Source: Gemmatimonadota bacterium (lineage in GTDB: Bacteria > Gemmatimonadota > Gemmatimonadetes > Longimicrobiales > Gaopeijiaceae). Taken from it: a stretch of DNA of 64,000 bases. Position numbers and translations under genes: made by a program. Positions within the stretch are counted from its first letter, which is position 1. The number at the start of each line of letters is the position of its first letter. The DNA is taken from positions 10,719-74,718 of the forward strand of contig JBBEBG010000030.1 of the NCBI GenBank assembly GCA_040882465.1. Direction: 5' to 3'. Under the pieces are notes generated by a model, which saw only the letters and a program-made list of their open reading frames with translations, was not told the origin of the DNA and made no database searches. Below are positions 17,821 through 28,266 of the stretch, in pieces.

Positions 17821-19032
17821 ATGGCATCCTTCCCGGACCACATCACCTACTTCGCCCGCACCAACCACCGGAACTCGGACACCCCATTCGGCATCCGACA
17901 GGAAGACCGCTTCTCCCACTTCTACGTGATCGGGAAAACCGGGACGGGGAAGTCCACCCTCCTCCGCACCATGGCTCTCCAGGATCTCGCCCGGGGAGAG
18001 GGATTCGCGCTTTTCGATCCGCACGGAGACCTCTTCTCCGAGATCCGTAGCGCGATACCCGCTGAGAGATCCGGAGGAGTCACGGTCCTCGACATTCCCG
18101 ACCCCGCCATCGACTGGCACTTCAATCCGTTCGCGAACGTCTCGGCGGCAATGCGGCCTCTCGCGGCCTCGGGGCTCATCGAAACCTTCCGAAAGATCTG
18201 GCCGGACGACTGGGGCCCGCGGCTTGAGCACATCCTTAGGAACATCGTCTTCACCCTCCTCGAGACGTCGGGAAGCACCCTCGGAGACGTTCCCGGCCTT
18301 CTCACTGATCGGGAATACCGGAAGTCCGTGGTGCAGGAGATCGAGAACCCCGCCGTGAAGGAGTTCTGGACGAACGAGTACGAGAAGTACACGCCGGGCT
18401 TCAGGTCCATGGTGATCGCTCCGCTCCAGAATAAGATCGGAGCGCTTCTCACCAATCCCCTCGTCCGCCGGATCTTCGTCGAGCCGGGACGGGTCGTTCG
18501 TCTGCGCGAGCTCACGGACCGAGGGGGCGTCCTCCTCGTGAATCTGGACAAGGGCAAAATCGGCGAGGGGCCGGCTACGATCATCGGAGCCTTCCTCCTC
18601 TCCCAAATCGCTTTGGCCGGGCTGTCTCGGAGCAACCAACCGGCGGAGAATCGGCGGGACTTTATCGTCTACCTCGACGAGTTTCAGACCTTCACCACCC
18701 TCACCCTCGCCAACATGCTCTCAGAACTCAGGAAGTACCGGGTGGGGATGGTCCTCGCTCACCAATACCTCGGACAGTTGGATACGGAGGTTCGGGATGC
18801 CGTTTTCGGGAACGTGGGAACCATGGTTTCGTTCCGCGTAGGAGCGGCGGACGCCGAATACCTTGGCCGCGAGTTCGCGCCCACCTTCAACGCGACGGAT
18901 CTCACGAGCCTCCCCAGGTACTCCGTTTACCTCAAACTCATGATCGAGGGTGAGACATCGAAGCCATTCTCCGCCGAGACGCTCGGATCCCTGGACGAGA
19001 TCCCGGCGGGCATCAGCGCGGCGGCTTCCTGA
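17821..19032 (+). CDS. VirD4/TraD-like coupling ATPase, short
   Basis: 403 residues. Walker A is GKTGTGKST at residues 38-46, followed by FALFDPHGDL. Walker B is RDFIVYLDEFQTF near residue 280, with the sensor region MVLAHQYLGQLD after it. This matches type IV coupling proteins and HerA/VirD4 motor ATPases that pump DNA through membranes. No N-terminal membrane anchor is present, unlike classical VirD4. ATG 17821 is chosen; an in-frame TTG at 17785 is possible. It lies in a run with a membrane protein, a second coupling ATPase and a serine recombinase. Confidence 0.85.
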   Translation: MASFPDHITYFARTNHRNSDTPFGIRQEDRFSHFYVIGKTGTGKSTLLRTMALQDLARGEGFALFDPHGDLFSEIRSAIPAERSGGVTVLDIPDPAIDWHFNPFANVSAAMRPLAASGLIETFRKIWPDDWGPRLEHILRNIVFTLLETSGSTLGDVPGLLTDREYRKSVVQEIENPAVKEFWTNEYEKYTPGFRSMVIAPLQNKIGALLTNPLVRRIFVEPGRVVRLRELTDRGGVLLVNLDKGKIGEGPATIIGAFLLSQIALAGLSRSNQPAENRRDFIVYLDEFQTFTTLTLANMLSELRKYRVGMVLAHQYLGQLDTEVRDAVFGNVGTMVSFRVGAADAEYLGREFAPTFNATDLTSLPRYSVYLKLMIEGETSKPFSAETLGSLDEIPAGISAAAS

Positions 19033-19136
19033 ATTTCCCGGACCATACAGATTACGTCTTATAATACTTGCCTCCCTGTCAGTCCGGACGCATTCTCCCT
19101 CGTTTGCCTTCCGCCCCATATCCAAGGGAGGTGTCC

Positions 19137-19634
19137 ATGGCCGCGGCGCCGATCGTCTTCTCGCACTGGTATCAGCTCATCGAGGGCCTTCAGGCCTCGC
19201 CGATGGAGTTTTACTCCTCGGTCGAGAACGCCGTGGGGAGGCGCGAGCTTCCCGATACCAAGCTTGGTCGCGTGGACTGGAAGGAAGGCGGTGTTTTTTC
19301 CGCCAAGCGCGAGTACCTCAGAGCCCGTCGGCGTGAGTACATCTTCGACATCTGTGGCGCGCCCTTCGGAGACGGCTTCTTCATCTCCTGGTGGCTCGGA
19401 GAGAAACCCTCCGGCCTACTCGCGCTCGTCCTCATGATTCCGTTCGTGGGAGTCTGGATTCGGCGATTCTTGAAGCCGGTCACGTACTACCAGATCGACA
19501 CCGCCCTCATGTTCCAGACTGCGATCCACGGTGCGGTGATCGAGGTCCTCGACGGCCTCACTACCGCCCGGGGCCTCCGGGCCCTCACGGAGCTTGAGCG
19601 CCGTCCGATCCAGCGCGAATACTTCCAGCGCTGA
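19137..19634 (+). CDS. Membrane-associated protein between the two ATPases
   Basis: 165 residues, ATG chosen for the AAGGGAGGTG ribosome-binding site. The middle is conserved-looking (GGVFSAKREYLRARR, then FDICGAPFGDGFFISWW) and is followed by one clear transmembrane helix (GLLALVLMIPFVGVWI). The C-terminal part appears cytoplasmic. It is placed between two coupling-type ATPases with 3 bp to the next gene. It may anchor these soluble motors to the membrane, replacing the missing anchor domains. This is inference from position and topology. Confidence 0.65.
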   Translation: MAAAPIVFSHWYQLIEGLQASPMEFYSSVENAVGRRELPDTKLGRVDWKEGGVFSAKREYLRARRREYIFDICGAPFGDGFFISWWLGEKPSGLLALVLMIPFVGVWIRRFLKPVTYYQIDTALMFQTAIHGAVIEVLDGLTTARGLRALTELERRPIQREYFQR

Positions 19635-19637
19635 CCC

Positions 19638-22613
19638 ATGCGGAGCACGGTCGAGGCGCTCACAGCGAACTTCTACGCCTGGGAGCTCGCTGGAAGGGGC
19701 TGGCGCTCATACAAGGAGCCGGTGGCCCTGGAGCCCCCGTTCGCGCCTTTCCTCGGCCATTTCGCGCCACCCGGCACGATTCGGGATGACGCCAGGAAAC
19801 CCACGTTCCTCTCCTCACTATGGGAGGGACTGATCGGTCGTCCGTCTGAAGAACATGCCGCCAGGGAGGAACTGGAAAGGCCGGAACCGTCTTCGCCCCG
19901 CCGGCGAACCGGCCCCCTATCCCAGATCGAGATCCTCGTCCCGCCCGAAGCGAAGATCGATCCCGCCACCTCCGAGGCTTGGCTCCGTGCGATATCCGCG
20001 GGAACGGGGCCCCTGAGCCTGGAGCTTTTGGGAGGCGGCGGTCGAGTCTCGCTCCGGCTCGCCGTATCGGGTGAGGATCTAGGGCAGCTTCGGAGCCAGG
20101 CCCGAGCCTTCTTTCCGGGTGCGGTCCTTCGGACAGTCGCGCCCCTCCGTCAGTGCTGGGATGGCGAATCCGGGGCACCGGCGTTCGCCCTGGAGTTCGG
20201 ACTCGCCCGCGAGTTCATGATTCCGCTCCGGACGTTCCAGGCGCGCCCGGATCCGCTCACTCCTCTCCTGGGCGCTCTTTCGGGAGCGGGAAATGGAGAG
20301 GTGGCGCTCGTACAAATTCTGTCGGAGGAAGTCCGATCTCCGTGGGCGCCGAGCGTGATCGCGTCCGTGACCGCTCCAGATGGCGAGCCGTTCTTCGTGG
20401 ACGCTCCTGAGATCACGGAGCTCGCACGGGAGAAATGCTCCGATCCCCTTTACGCCGTGGTTCTGCGGGTGGCGGCCCGTTCCGGTGCCGAGGATGGCGT
20501 CTGGAGACTTCTTCGGGCCGCAACCGGAGCCCTCGCACAGTACGGAACGCCGGACCGGAACGAGCTCGTACCTCTCGCCGGGGGCGATTCGAACGCCCTG
20601 ATCGAAGACATCCTGGAGCGCACTACCCGGCGAAGCGGGATGATCCTCTCCCTGGCGGAGCTCTCCTCACTCTTCCGCCTGCCGGGATCGGAGACGCGGA
20701 GTCCGGCTCTCATCCGTGTGCCCGAACCCGAGATCGTCCTTCCGCGAGAGGTCCGTGAAGGAACGGGTACGGTCCTCGGCTGGTCCCGGCATCGCGGAGA
20801 GGAGGTTCCTGTTCATCTCCCGCCTGAGGCGCGGCTCCAGCACACCTACCTGATCGGGGGAACTGGTACCGGGAAGTCCACGCTCCTCGAGCGGATGATT
20901 CTTCAGGACATCGAAGTCGGGGAAGGGGTCGGAGTCCTCGATCCCCACGGGGACCTGATCGAGGACGTGCTGGGGCGGATTCCCGAGGAGCGGGTCAAGG
21001 ACGTAATCCTATTGGACCCGGCCGATCCGGAGGCCTCCGCCGGGTGGAACATCCTCGGCGCGCACTCGGATGCCGAGAAGGACATCCTCGCCTCTGACTT
21101 AGTGGCCGTGTTCCGGAGACTCTCCACATCCTGGGGAGACCAGATGAACGCGGTCCTGGCAAATGCAGTTCTGGCCTTCCTAGAATCGAACCGGGGCGGC
21201 ACCCTTAAGGATCTGCGCCTTTTCCTCCTCGACGAGACGTACCGGGCCGCCTTTCTCTCCACCGTCCAGGACGACCACATCACCTCGTTCTGGACCCAGG
21301 AGTTCCCACTTCTCGTGGGGAAGAAGCCCCAGGGACCGATCCTCACTCGCCTCGACACTCTCCTCCGCTCCCGGCTCGTGCGAGAAGTCGTATGCGAGGA
21401 GGAGAAGCCGCTCAACTTCCGGGCGATGATCGACGAGGGCGCGATCTTCCTGGCCAAGCTCTCCCAGGGAGCGATCGGCCAGGAGAACGCGGCGCTCTTA
21501 GGGTCCCTTCTCGTATCCAAGTTCCACCAGGTAGGGCTTTCTCGTCAGGACACCGAGATGCGATCCCGAAGGCCCTTCCACCTCTACCTCGACGAATTCC
21601 ACCATCTGGCCACTCCCTCCATGGCGTCTCTCTTCTCGGGCGTCCGAAAGTACAGGCTCGGTCTCACCGTAGCCCACCAGGACCTGTATCAGCTGCATCG
21701 AGAGATGCCCGAGGTGGAGAGGGCGGTCCTCACCAATGCCTATACGCGAGTGGTCTTCCGGGTCTCGGATGAGGACGCGCGAAAGCTCGAGAAGGGAATG
21801 GGAGAGTTCACCTCCGAGGATCTCACAAGCCTCGGAAGGGGCGAGGCACTTTGCCGGGTGGGGCGGAAGGACCAGTCCTTCCGCCTCCGGACGGAACCTC
21901 TCGAAGCAGTTCCGGCCGAGAGGCTTGAGCGGCGGCGCGAAGAGGTCCGGAGGGCGAGCCTGGAGCGCCATGGGAAGCGCGGAACGGCTCGCCCGTCCTC
22001 GGAACCACCTCCGAAGCCCATCGCGCCCACAAGGCGCCCCGCGCGCGATCCTGAGGCACCTGAAGGTCCGGTCTCAAGCATCATGGATCCATCCGCTCTA
22101 CCGGGACGCGGCGGAGCCGTCCACAAGTACATCCAGGGACTCGTGACCGAGTGGGGTCGGGCCGAGGGGTTCCGCTCAGACATCGAGAAGCAGCTTCCGG
22201 ACGGGAGACGGGTGGACGTTGCTCTCACCCGTGGAGATCTCCGGATCGCGTGCGAGATCGCCGGCACGAGCACCATCGAGCAGGAGATCCGGAACGTCCA
22301 GAAGTGCCTTGCTGGCCCGTTCAGCCATGTCGCCGCCATATCACTCGACCGACACTTCCTCGGGGAGCTCTACGCCAAGATCTCCGACGAGCTTCGCTCG
22401 GAAGAGCTCGCCCGGGTGAGCGTCCTCTCCCCAGAAGAGTTCCTGGCCTTCCTCAAGGCCCAGGAACCGGACATGAGGGAAAGCACCGTGCGCGGATACG
22501 CCGTGAAGGTCCGGCACCGGGTCTCCGGCGAGGGGAACGAGGAGAATCGTCGGAAGGCCGTGGCCGAGGTGATGCTCAGAAGCGTGAAGCGCGTGAGGGA
22601 GGAGGCGTCATGA
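19638..22613 (+). CDS. Large VirD4/HerA-like ATPase with C-terminal nuclease-like domain
   Basis: 991 residues. The first 370 or so are an uncharacterised domain. The motor has Walker A LIGGTGTGKSTLLERM (about residue 411), DPHGDLIEDVL, and Walker B FHLYLDEFHHLA with TVAHQDLYQL. The last 200 residues (GGAVHKYIQGL, then RRVDVALTRGDLRIACEI, then NVQKCLAG) resemble a restriction-endonuclease-like fold, although a classical PD-(D/E)xK lysine is not evident. It is a probable DNA translocase of the mobile module. It overlaps the recombinase start by ATGA, so transfer and integration genes are translationally coupled. Confidence 0.82.
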   Translation: MRSTVEALTANFYAWELAGRGWRSYKEPVALEPPFAPFLGHFAPPGTIRDDARKPTFLSSLWEGLIGRPSEEHAAREELERPEPSSPRRRTGPLSQIEILVPPEAKIDPATSEAWLRAISAGTGPLSLELLGGGGRVSLRLAVSGEDLGQLRSQARAFFPGAVLRTVAPLRQCWDGESGAPAFALEFGLAREFMIPLRTFQARPDPLTPLLGALSGAGNGEVALVQILSEEVRSPWAPSVIASVTAPDGEPFFVDAPEITELAREKCSDPLYAVVLRVAARSGAEDGVWRLLRAATGALAQYGTPDRNELVPLAGGDSNALIEDILERTTRRSGMILSLAELSSLFRLPGSETRSPALIRVPEPEIVLPREVREGTGTVLGWSRHRGEEVPVHLPPEARLQHTYLIGGTGTGKSTLLERMILQDIEVGEGVGVLDPHGDLIEDVLGRIPEERVKDVILLDPADPEASAGWNILGAHSDAEKDILASDLVAVFRRLSTSWGDQMNAVLANAVLAFLESNRGGTLKDLRLFLLDETYRAAFLSTVQDDHITSFWTQEFPLLVGKKPQGPILTRLDTLLRSRLVREVVCEEEKPLNFRAMIDEGAIFLAKLSQGAIGQENAALLGSLLVSKFHQVGLSRQDTEMRSRRPFHLYLDEFHHLATPSMASLFSGVRKYRLGLTVAHQDLYQLHREMPEVERAVLTNAYTRVVFRVSDEDARKLEKGMGEFTSEDLTSLGRGEALCRVGRKDQSFRLRTEPLEAVPAERLERRREEVRRASLERHGKRGTARPSSEPPPKPIAPTRRPARDPEAPEGPVSSIMDPSALPGRGGAVHKYIQGLVTEWGRAEGFRSDIEKQLPDGRRVDVALTRGDLRIACEIAGTSTIEQEIRNVQKCLAGPFSHVAAISLDRHFLGELYAKISDELRSEELARVSVLSPEEFLAFLKAQEPDMRESTVRGYAVKVRHRVSGEGNEENRRKAVAEVMLRSVKRVREEAS

Positions 22614-24139
22614 TCAGAGAGGCGAAGAAGGGTCCGGTCGCACGGACCGAACGAAAGCCGGTGGGCATCTGGATCCGGGTCTCCACCGAAGACCAGGCCA
22701 AAGGCGAGAGCCCCGAGCACCACGAGCGCCGGGCCAGGATGTACGCCGAATCGAAGGACTGGGAGGTGGTCCGCCTCTACGACCTCTCCGGGGTCTCCGG
22801 GAAGTCCGTGAAGGACCATCCCGAGGCGAAGGCCATGCTCGAAGACGTGGCCACCGGCCGGATCACAGGACTCATCTTCTCAAAGCTCGCCCGCCTGGCC
22901 CGGAACACCCGGGAGCTCCTCGACTTCTCGGAATACTTTGAGACCCACCGGGCGGATCTCGTCTCCCTCGCGGAATCCATCGACACCTCCACTCCCGCTG
23001 GCCGGTTTTTCTATACCCTCATCGCGGCCATGGCCCAGTGGGAGCGGGAAGAGATCGCGGATCGGGTGAAGGCGTCCGTGCGCGTGCGAGCACAGATGGG
23101 GAAGCCTCTTGGTGGCGCGGCTCCCTTCGGCTACCGGTGGGAGGACGGGAAGCTCCGGCCAGATCCCGCGGAGGCCCCGGTCCGAAAGCACATCTACGAG
23201 CTATTCGCCCAACACCGACGCCTCAAGACCGTCGCCCGGTTCATGAACGACGCCGGCTACCGGACCCGCAACGGAAGCCAGTTCACCGGCACCACCATTC
23301 GACGGCTGATCGAGGACCCGACGGCCAAGGGAGTGAGACGCTCGAACTACACCCAGAGCGTGGGAGACGGGAAGCATTGGATCCTCAAGCCTCCGGAGGA
23401 GTGGATCCACACCGAGGTGGAGGCGGTGGTGTCCGAGGAGCTTTGGAATCTCTGTAACGGCACCATCCAAGGGTGGAGGGAGAACCGGAAGCCGGTTCGG
23501 AAAGTGACCCATCTCTTCGCCGGTCTCACCATCTGCGAGTGCGGCGGGAAGATGTCCGTGCCGTCCAATTCGCCCAAGTACATCTGCCGGGAGTGCAAGA
23601 ACAGGATCCCGGTGGAGGATCTGGAGGCCGTCTTCAGGGAACAGTTGCACGGATTTCTCCTCTCTCCCGACGAGGTCCGGTCCTACTTCGAGACGGCCGA
23701 CTCCACGCTCAAAGGAAAACGGGAACTCATCACGACGCTGAAGGAGGAGGAAACGAAGATCCGTTCCGAGATGGACAAGACGTACCGTCTTTATCTCGAC
23801 GGGACGATCAGCTCGCAGGGCTTCGGCGAGAGGTACCAGCCGCTCGAAAACCGTCTCGCCCAACTTGGCGAAGAGATCCCCCGCGTAGAGGGAGAAGCCG
23901 ACTTCCTGGCGGTCCAGTACCTGTCCCGGGAAGAGATCGTCTCGGAGGCACGGGACCTGTACGGTCGCTGGGATTCCCTCTCTCCCGAGGAGAAGCGACG
24001 GATCGTCGAGGACGTGGTGGAGCGGATAACCATTGGGGGAGATACGGTTTCGATCGACCTCCTCTACTCCCCCGCCGCCCCCCTAACCGTGGCATCAGGG
24101 GCTCACGGCCTCAGGGATTCATGGCCGCAACGAGGGTGA
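22610..24139 (+). CDS. Large serine recombinase (integrase)
   Basis: 509 residues. The N-terminal resolvase domain has [11 protein letters not shown] with the catalytic Ser, then SKLARLARN and the [13 protein letters not shown] helix. The central recombinase domain includes [10 protein letters not shown] zinc ribbon is formed by CECGGKM and YICRECKN, followed by a coiled-coil region ([15 protein letters not shown]). Such enzymes catalyse directional attP x attB recombination. ATG 22610 overlaps the ATPase stop. The last nine or so codons and the stop lie in sequence that is the reverse strand of comM, so the C-terminus is donated by the host site after integration. Confidence 0.93.
   Translation: MIREAKKGPVARTERKPVGIWIRVSTEDQAKGESPEHHERRARMYAESKDWEVVRLYDLSGVSGKSVKDHPEAKAMLEDVATGRITGLIFSKLARLARNTRELLDFSEYFETHRADLVSLAESIDTSTPAGRFFYTLIAAMAQWEREEIADRVKASVRVRAQMGKPLGGAAPFGYRWEDGKLRPDPAEAPVRKHIYELFAQHRRLKTVARFMNDAGYRTRNGSQFTGTTIRRLIEDPTAKGVRRSNYTQSVGDGKHWILKPPEEWIHTEVEAVVSEELWNLCNGTIQGWRENRKPVRKVTHLFAGLTICECGGKMSVPSNSPKYICRECKNRIPVEDLEAVFREQLHGFLLSPDEVRSYFETADSTLKGKRELITTLKEEETKIRSEMDKTYRLYLDGTISSQGFGERYQPLENRLAQLGEEIPRVEGEADFLAVQYLSREEIVSEARDLYGRWDSLSPEEKRRIVEDVVERITIGGDTVSIDLLYSPAAPLTVASGAHGLRDSWPQRG
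24108..24139. other. Integration junction (attR) in comM
   Basis: At this point the comM reading frame (minus strand) breaks off after VAAMNP and runs into element sequence, which supplies a stop at 24111. On the other strand the serine recombinase frame enters comM sequence and stops at 24139. The ComM family normally continues with CPCGY after this motif. The matching left junction and the comM remainder are not in the window. Confidence 0.75.
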
Positions 24140-25169
24140 ATCGCGCGGGGAATCGGACGCGGTCGCGGACCCGCACGATCGAGATCCATCCATCCTCCAG
24201 AGGCTGCCGGAGCGTTTCCAGGGCCGATCTCGAGAATTCCGGAAGCTCGTCCAGGAAGAGGACTCCGTGATGGGCGAGGCTCACCTCGCCCGGCCTGGCC
24301 GGCGAACCCCCGCCGGCGAGACCCGCGGTCGAGATCGTATGGTGCGGCGCCCGGAATGGACGGTGAAACACCAGCGCCTCTCCGGGCGGCAGGAGCCCCG
24401 CAACGGAAAACACGGTCGTCACTTCAAGCGCCTCCTCGGGGGTGAGAGGGGGAAGGATTCCGGCCATCCGGCGGGCCAACATCGTCTTTCCGGCGCCCGG
24501 TGGGCCCATCAGAAGGAGATTGTGCCCCCCGGCGGCGGCGACCTCCAGCGCACGCTTGACCGCGGCATGTCCGCGAACTTCGCACATCTCCTCGCCCTCG
24601 CCCGGCGATCCGGCGAGAAGACGCTTCACGTCCACACGCACGCGTGTCCCGCCCGCCTCCCCACGCAGCAGGGCGACGACTTCGCCGAGCGATGCGGCGC
24701 CCACGACCGCCATCGCCCCGGCCCCAGCCGCCGCCTCTCCGGCGTTTTCCCGCGGCACGACGAGGGTTTCCACGCCCCCTTCCCGGCACGCCGCGGCCAC
24801 CGCTAAGGCGCCCCGCACCCCACGGACCTCGCCGTTCAAGCCGAGCTCTCCCAGGAAGGCCCGACCGGCGAGCGCCGCGGCCGGCACATGACCCGCTCCG
24901 GCGAGAAACCCGAGGGCGAGAGGGAGGTCCAGTCCGGTCCCCTCCTTCTTGAGATCGGCCGGCGCGAGGTTCACGGTGATTCGCCGCGGCGGGAGCGCAT
25001 ACCCGGCCGCCTGGAGCGCCGCTCGCACCCGATCCTTCCCTTCCCGCACCGCGTTCTGGGCGAGACCCACGACCGAAATGGACGGGAGCCCGTCGGCTAC
25101 GCTGACCTCCACCCTGACCAGGACGCACTCGATCCCGACGAGCGTTCCGGAGAGCACTTCCGCGAGCAT
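24111..25169 (-). pseudogene. comM: ComM/YifB Mg-chelatase-like ATPase, 3'-truncated
   Basis: 352 codons of a protein normally near 500. The N-terminal ChlI-like domain ([57 protein letters not shown]) and the AAA+ part with Walker [14 protein letters not shown] and Walker [12 protein letters not shown] are intact. Sequence stops after FTLVAAMNP, losing the zinc-like cysteine segment and the C-terminal Mg_chelatase domain. ComM is a branch-migration helicase for natural transformation. Truncation is caused by the serine-recombinase element. If the remainder is absent, recombination of incoming DNA would be impaired. Confidence 0.93.
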
Positions 25170-25433
25170 CGTGCCCCTTCGTTCACCTTTTCCCCCGGGC
25201 CCAACGCCCCGCGCGCCGGCCCCTCGCGAATCAGGGCGATTCCAGCGGGCGCGGCCATGGGAGCGACGGCCTCTTCGGGGACCCGCGGCTGCCCCCCACC
25301 ACACTCCTCCCTCGACGCACCCTCCGAACTCCCTTTCTCCCTCCGAGGCGGGATGCCATCTTGGTTTCCGCTTCCGATCCAACCACTTGGAGTCGTCCGT
25401 GCGCCTGACCATCAGAGCGGTGTCGCAGCGAGA

Positions 25434-26579
25434 GTGACGAAGATCGTCCTTCTCCGGGAGAGACACCCGCTGGAGCGCCGCGCCGCGCTCGCGCCCTCGC
25501 AGGTCGCCGGCCTCCTGGCGCTCGGGTGCGAGCTCACCGTGGAGTCGGGGGCCGGCACCCGCGCCGGATGGAGCGACGAGGAGTATCGGAGCGCGGGCGC
25601 GACCGTGGCACCCGACCGTGCGTCGGCCCTCTCCGGTGCGCGGTGCGTCCTGAAGGTGCGCCCCCCCGCCCTCCCCTCCGATGGGGGTGAAGACGAAGTC
25701 GCACCCCTGCCGGGCGAGTCCGTCCTCCTGAGCTTTCTCTCTCCGGGCGCGGCTCCCGGCCTCCTCGAGGCGCTGGCCGCACGCGGCACCTCCGCGGTAG
25801 CCATGGAACGGATTCCGCGAACGACCCGTGCGCAGCGGATGGACGCGCTCTCCTCGCAGGCAACCGCCGCGGGTTATCACGCAGTCCTCCTCGCCGCCTC
25901 GCACCTCCCGCGATTCTTTCCGATGCTCACGACCGCGGCCGGAACGGTCCGCCCCGCGAAGGTGATCGTGCTCGGCGCAGGGGTCGCCGGGCTCCAGGCG
26001 ATCGCCACCGCGAGGCGGCTCGGCGCGTCGGTCCAGGGCTACGACATCCGCGCCGCCGCCGCGGAGCAAGTCCGAAGCCTCGGGGCCACCTTTCTCGCGG
26101 AAGACGAGGCGCTCCCCGAAGGGGCCGAGGCGGCCGGCGGGTACGCGCGCGCGCTCGAAGCGAACGAGAAGGACCGCCAGCTGGCTTTCCTTGGACGCCA
26201 CATTCCGAAGGCCGACGTGGTGATCACCACCGCCCAGATCCCCGGGCGCCCCGCGCCGCTCCTCGTGACGCGCGGGATGGTGGAGGAGATGCGCGCCGGG
26301 TCCGTCGTCGTGGACGTCGCGGCGGAAACGGGAGGTAACTGCGAGCTCTCCCGTCCCGGGGAGACCGTCGTCCACGAGGGGGTGACGATCCTCGCGCCGG
26401 TGGACCTTCCCTCCGGCGTCGCGCAACACGCGAGCGAGATGTACGGAAGCAATCTCCTCGCCCTTCTGAAGCACATCGTGAAGGATGGCGTTCTCACGCT
26501 GGATCCCGCGGACGAAATCGTGAACCCGATCCTCGTGACCCACGAGGGGAAGGTCCGCACACCGGAAGGAGGAAAGTGA
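25434..26579 (+). CDS. pntAA: NAD(P) transhydrogenase subunit alpha part 1
   Basis: 381 residues, the NAD(H)-binding domain I. Family blocks seen: [32 protein letters not shown], the nucleotide fold [22 protein letters not shown], and [16 protein letters not shown]. With the two following genes it forms the proton-pumping transhydrogenase that makes NADPH from NADH using proton-motive force. GTG 25434 (VTKIVLLRE) is the natural family start; the frame extends upstream through unrelated sequence. Separation into three genes is as in Rhodospirillum-type enzymes. Gap to the next gene is 3 bp. Confidence 0.93.
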   Translation: MTKIVLLRERHPLERRAALAPSQVAGLLALGCELTVESGAGTRAGWSDEEYRSAGATVAPDRASALSGARCVLKVRPPALPSDGGEDEVAPLPGESVLLSFLSPGAAPGLLEALAARGTSAVAMERIPRTTRAQRMDALSSQATAAGYHAVLLAASHLPRFFPMLTTAAGTVRPAKVIVLGAGVAGLQAIATARRLGASVQGYDIRAAAAEQVRSLGATFLAEDEALPEGAEAAGGYARALEANEKDRQLAFLGRHIPKADVVITTAQIPGRPAPLLVTRGMVEEMRAGSVVVDVAAETGGNCELSRPGETVVHEGVTILAPVDLPSGVAQHASEMYGSNLLALLKHIVKDGVLTLDPADEIVNPILVTHEGKVRTPEGGK

Positions 26580-26582
26580 CCG

Positions 26583-26861
26583 ATGGGTGAATGGCTGCTT
26601 GGTGTCTACGTCTTCGTCCTCGCGACACTCGTGGGCTTCGAGCTCATCACGCGCGTCCCACCGACGCTCCACACTCCGCTCATGTCCGGCGCGAACGCGG
26701 TTTCGGGGATCACCCTGATCGGGGCGCTCCTCGTCGCGGGCGGAGACGGAGGTCGGCTCGCCGTCATCCTCGCGGGAATCGCGATCGTGATGGCCACGAT
26801 CAACGTGGTGGGCGGGTTCCTCGTGACCGACCGGATGCTTCGGATGTTCCGGAAGCACTGA
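26583..26861 (+). CDS. pntAB: NAD(P) transhydrogenase subunit alpha part 2
   Basis: 92 residues with three hydrophobic segments, corresponding to the first membrane part of domain II. The family signature [14 protein letters not shown] is present. It lies between pntAA (3 bp) and pntB (22 bp) in one operon. It contributes transmembrane helices to the proton channel. Confidence 0.93.
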   Translation: MGEWLLGVYVFVLATLVGFELITRVPPTLHTPLMSGANAVSGITLIGALLVAGGDGGRLAVILAGIAIVMATINVVGGFLVTDRMLRMFRKH

Positions 26862-26883
26862 CCCGCACCGGACTCGAATCAAC

Positions 26884-28266
26884 TTGCCCCCCTTCGTCCT
26901 CGACCTCGTCTACGTCGTCTCGGCGGTCCTCTTCATCCGGGGACTCAAGAGGCTGGGCTCCCCCGCGACGGCTCGGGAAGGAAATGCCCTCGCGGCCACC
27001 GCGATGCTCCTCGCGGTGATCGGCACACTCCTCGACCGCAGCATCGTCTCCTGGGAAGTCATCGCCGGCGGGCTCCTCCTCGGCACCGTGATCGGGGTCT
27101 TCCTCGCGCGGTGGGTCAAGATGACGGCGATGCCCCAGATGGTGGGGGCCTTCAATGGGCTCGGGGGCGGTGCCTCCGCCCTCGTCGCCGCGGCCGAGCT
27201 CCTCCGATCGGGTGCAGCCTCCACGGTCGGCGCCGGCGCCGGGATCGCGGCAGCCGCGGGGATCCTCGTCGGGGCCGTGACGTTTTCGGGAAGTTTCATC
27301 GCCTTCGGAAAGCTCCAGGGGATCGTGACCGGGCGTCCGGTCACCTTTCCCCTTCAACGCACCTTCAACTTCCTCCTCTTCCTCGGGACCCTGGCGGCGG
27401 CGGGAGTCCTCGTCGTGGAGGGGGCCGATCTCGCCATCCTCGGGATCCTGACGGGGGTCTCGCTCCTCCTCGGGATCCTCCTCGTCCTCCCCATCGGGGG
27501 GGCTGACATGCCGGTGGTCGTTTCGCTCCTGAACTCCTATTCGGGGCTCGCTGCTTCGGCGGCGGGCTTCGTCCTCGGGAACCCGCTCCTCGTCCTCGCG
27601 GGAGCGCTCGTGGGCGCGGCGGGGCTCATCCTCACGAGACTCATGTGCCGCGCGATGAATCGCTCACTCGTCAACGTGGCGTTCGGGGCTTTCGGCGGAG
27701 GCGGGACGGCGATCGCGGCGGGCGAAGAGGGTGATCGTCCGGTACGGCGGACGACCCCCGAAGAGGCGGCGCTCCTCCTCGCTTACGCCTCGTCGGTCGT
27801 GATCGTCCCGGGGTATGGGCTCGCGGTGGCCCAGGCGCAGCACGAAGCGCGGAAGCTCGCCGATCTGCTAATCGAACGCGGCGTAAAAGTGCGGTATGCG
27901 ATCCACCCGGTGGCGGGGCGGATGCCGGGGCACATGAACGTCCTCCTCGCGGAGGCCGACGTCCCTTACGACCTCCTCGTGGACATGGACGACGTGAACC
28001 CCGAGTTCCCGCGAACCGACGTCGTCGTCGTCGTGGGCGCGAACGACGTCGTGAACCCGCTCGCCCGCGACCCCTCGAGCGCGATCGCGGGAATGCCGAT
28101 CCTCGATGTGGACAAGGCGCAGAACGTCATCGTCATCAAGCGGAGCCTGAGCTCGGGCTTTGCCGGCATCGACAACCCGCTCTTTTACCTCGACAACACG
28201 ATGATGCTCTTCTCCGACGCCCGTGAGGGGCTCGCGGAGCTCTGCAAGGAGGTCAAGGAGGTGTAG
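26884..28266 (+). CDS. pntB: NAD(P) transhydrogenase subunit beta
   Basis: 460 residues. About eight transmembrane helices (domain II) are followed by the NADP(H)-binding domain III with [38 protein letters not shown], the DDVNPEF acidic motif and [11 protein letters not shown] at 26884 is taken as start because the usual N-terminal [15 protein letters not shown] follows at once. Its stop overlaps the convergent decarboxylase stop by 14 bp. Confidence 0.93.
   Translation: MPPFVLDLVYVVSAVLFIRGLKRLGSPATAREGNALAATAMLLAVIGTLLDRSIVSWEVIAGGLLLGTVIGVFLARWVKMTAMPQMVGAFNGLGGGASALVAAAELLRSGAASTVGAGAGIAAAAGILVGAVTFSGSFIAFGKLQGIVTGRPVTFPLQRTFNFLLFLGTLAAAGVLVVEGADLAILGILTGVSLLLGILLVLPIGGADMPVVVSLLNSYSGLAASAAGFVLGNPLLVLAGALVGAAGLILTRLMCRAMNRSLVNVAFGAFGGGGTAIAAGEEGDRPVRRTTPEEAALLLAYASSVVIVPGYGLAVAQAQHEARKLADLLIERGVKVRYAIHPVAGRMPGHMNVLLAEADVPYDLLVDMDDVNPEFPRTDVVVVVGANDVVNPLARDPSSAIAGMPILDVDKAQNVIVIKRSLSSGFAGIDNPLFYLDNTMMLFSDAREGLAELCKEVKEV

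Noticed and set aside
17548-18639. 363-codon minus-strand frame
   Set aside because: It is the reverse of the VirD4-like ATPase gene, has low-complexity composition and no motifs.
25170-26882. Extension of the truncated comM frame upstream to 26882
   Set aside because: The upstream part is antisense to pntAA/pntAB; ComM homology begins exactly at [10 protein letters not shown] at 25169.
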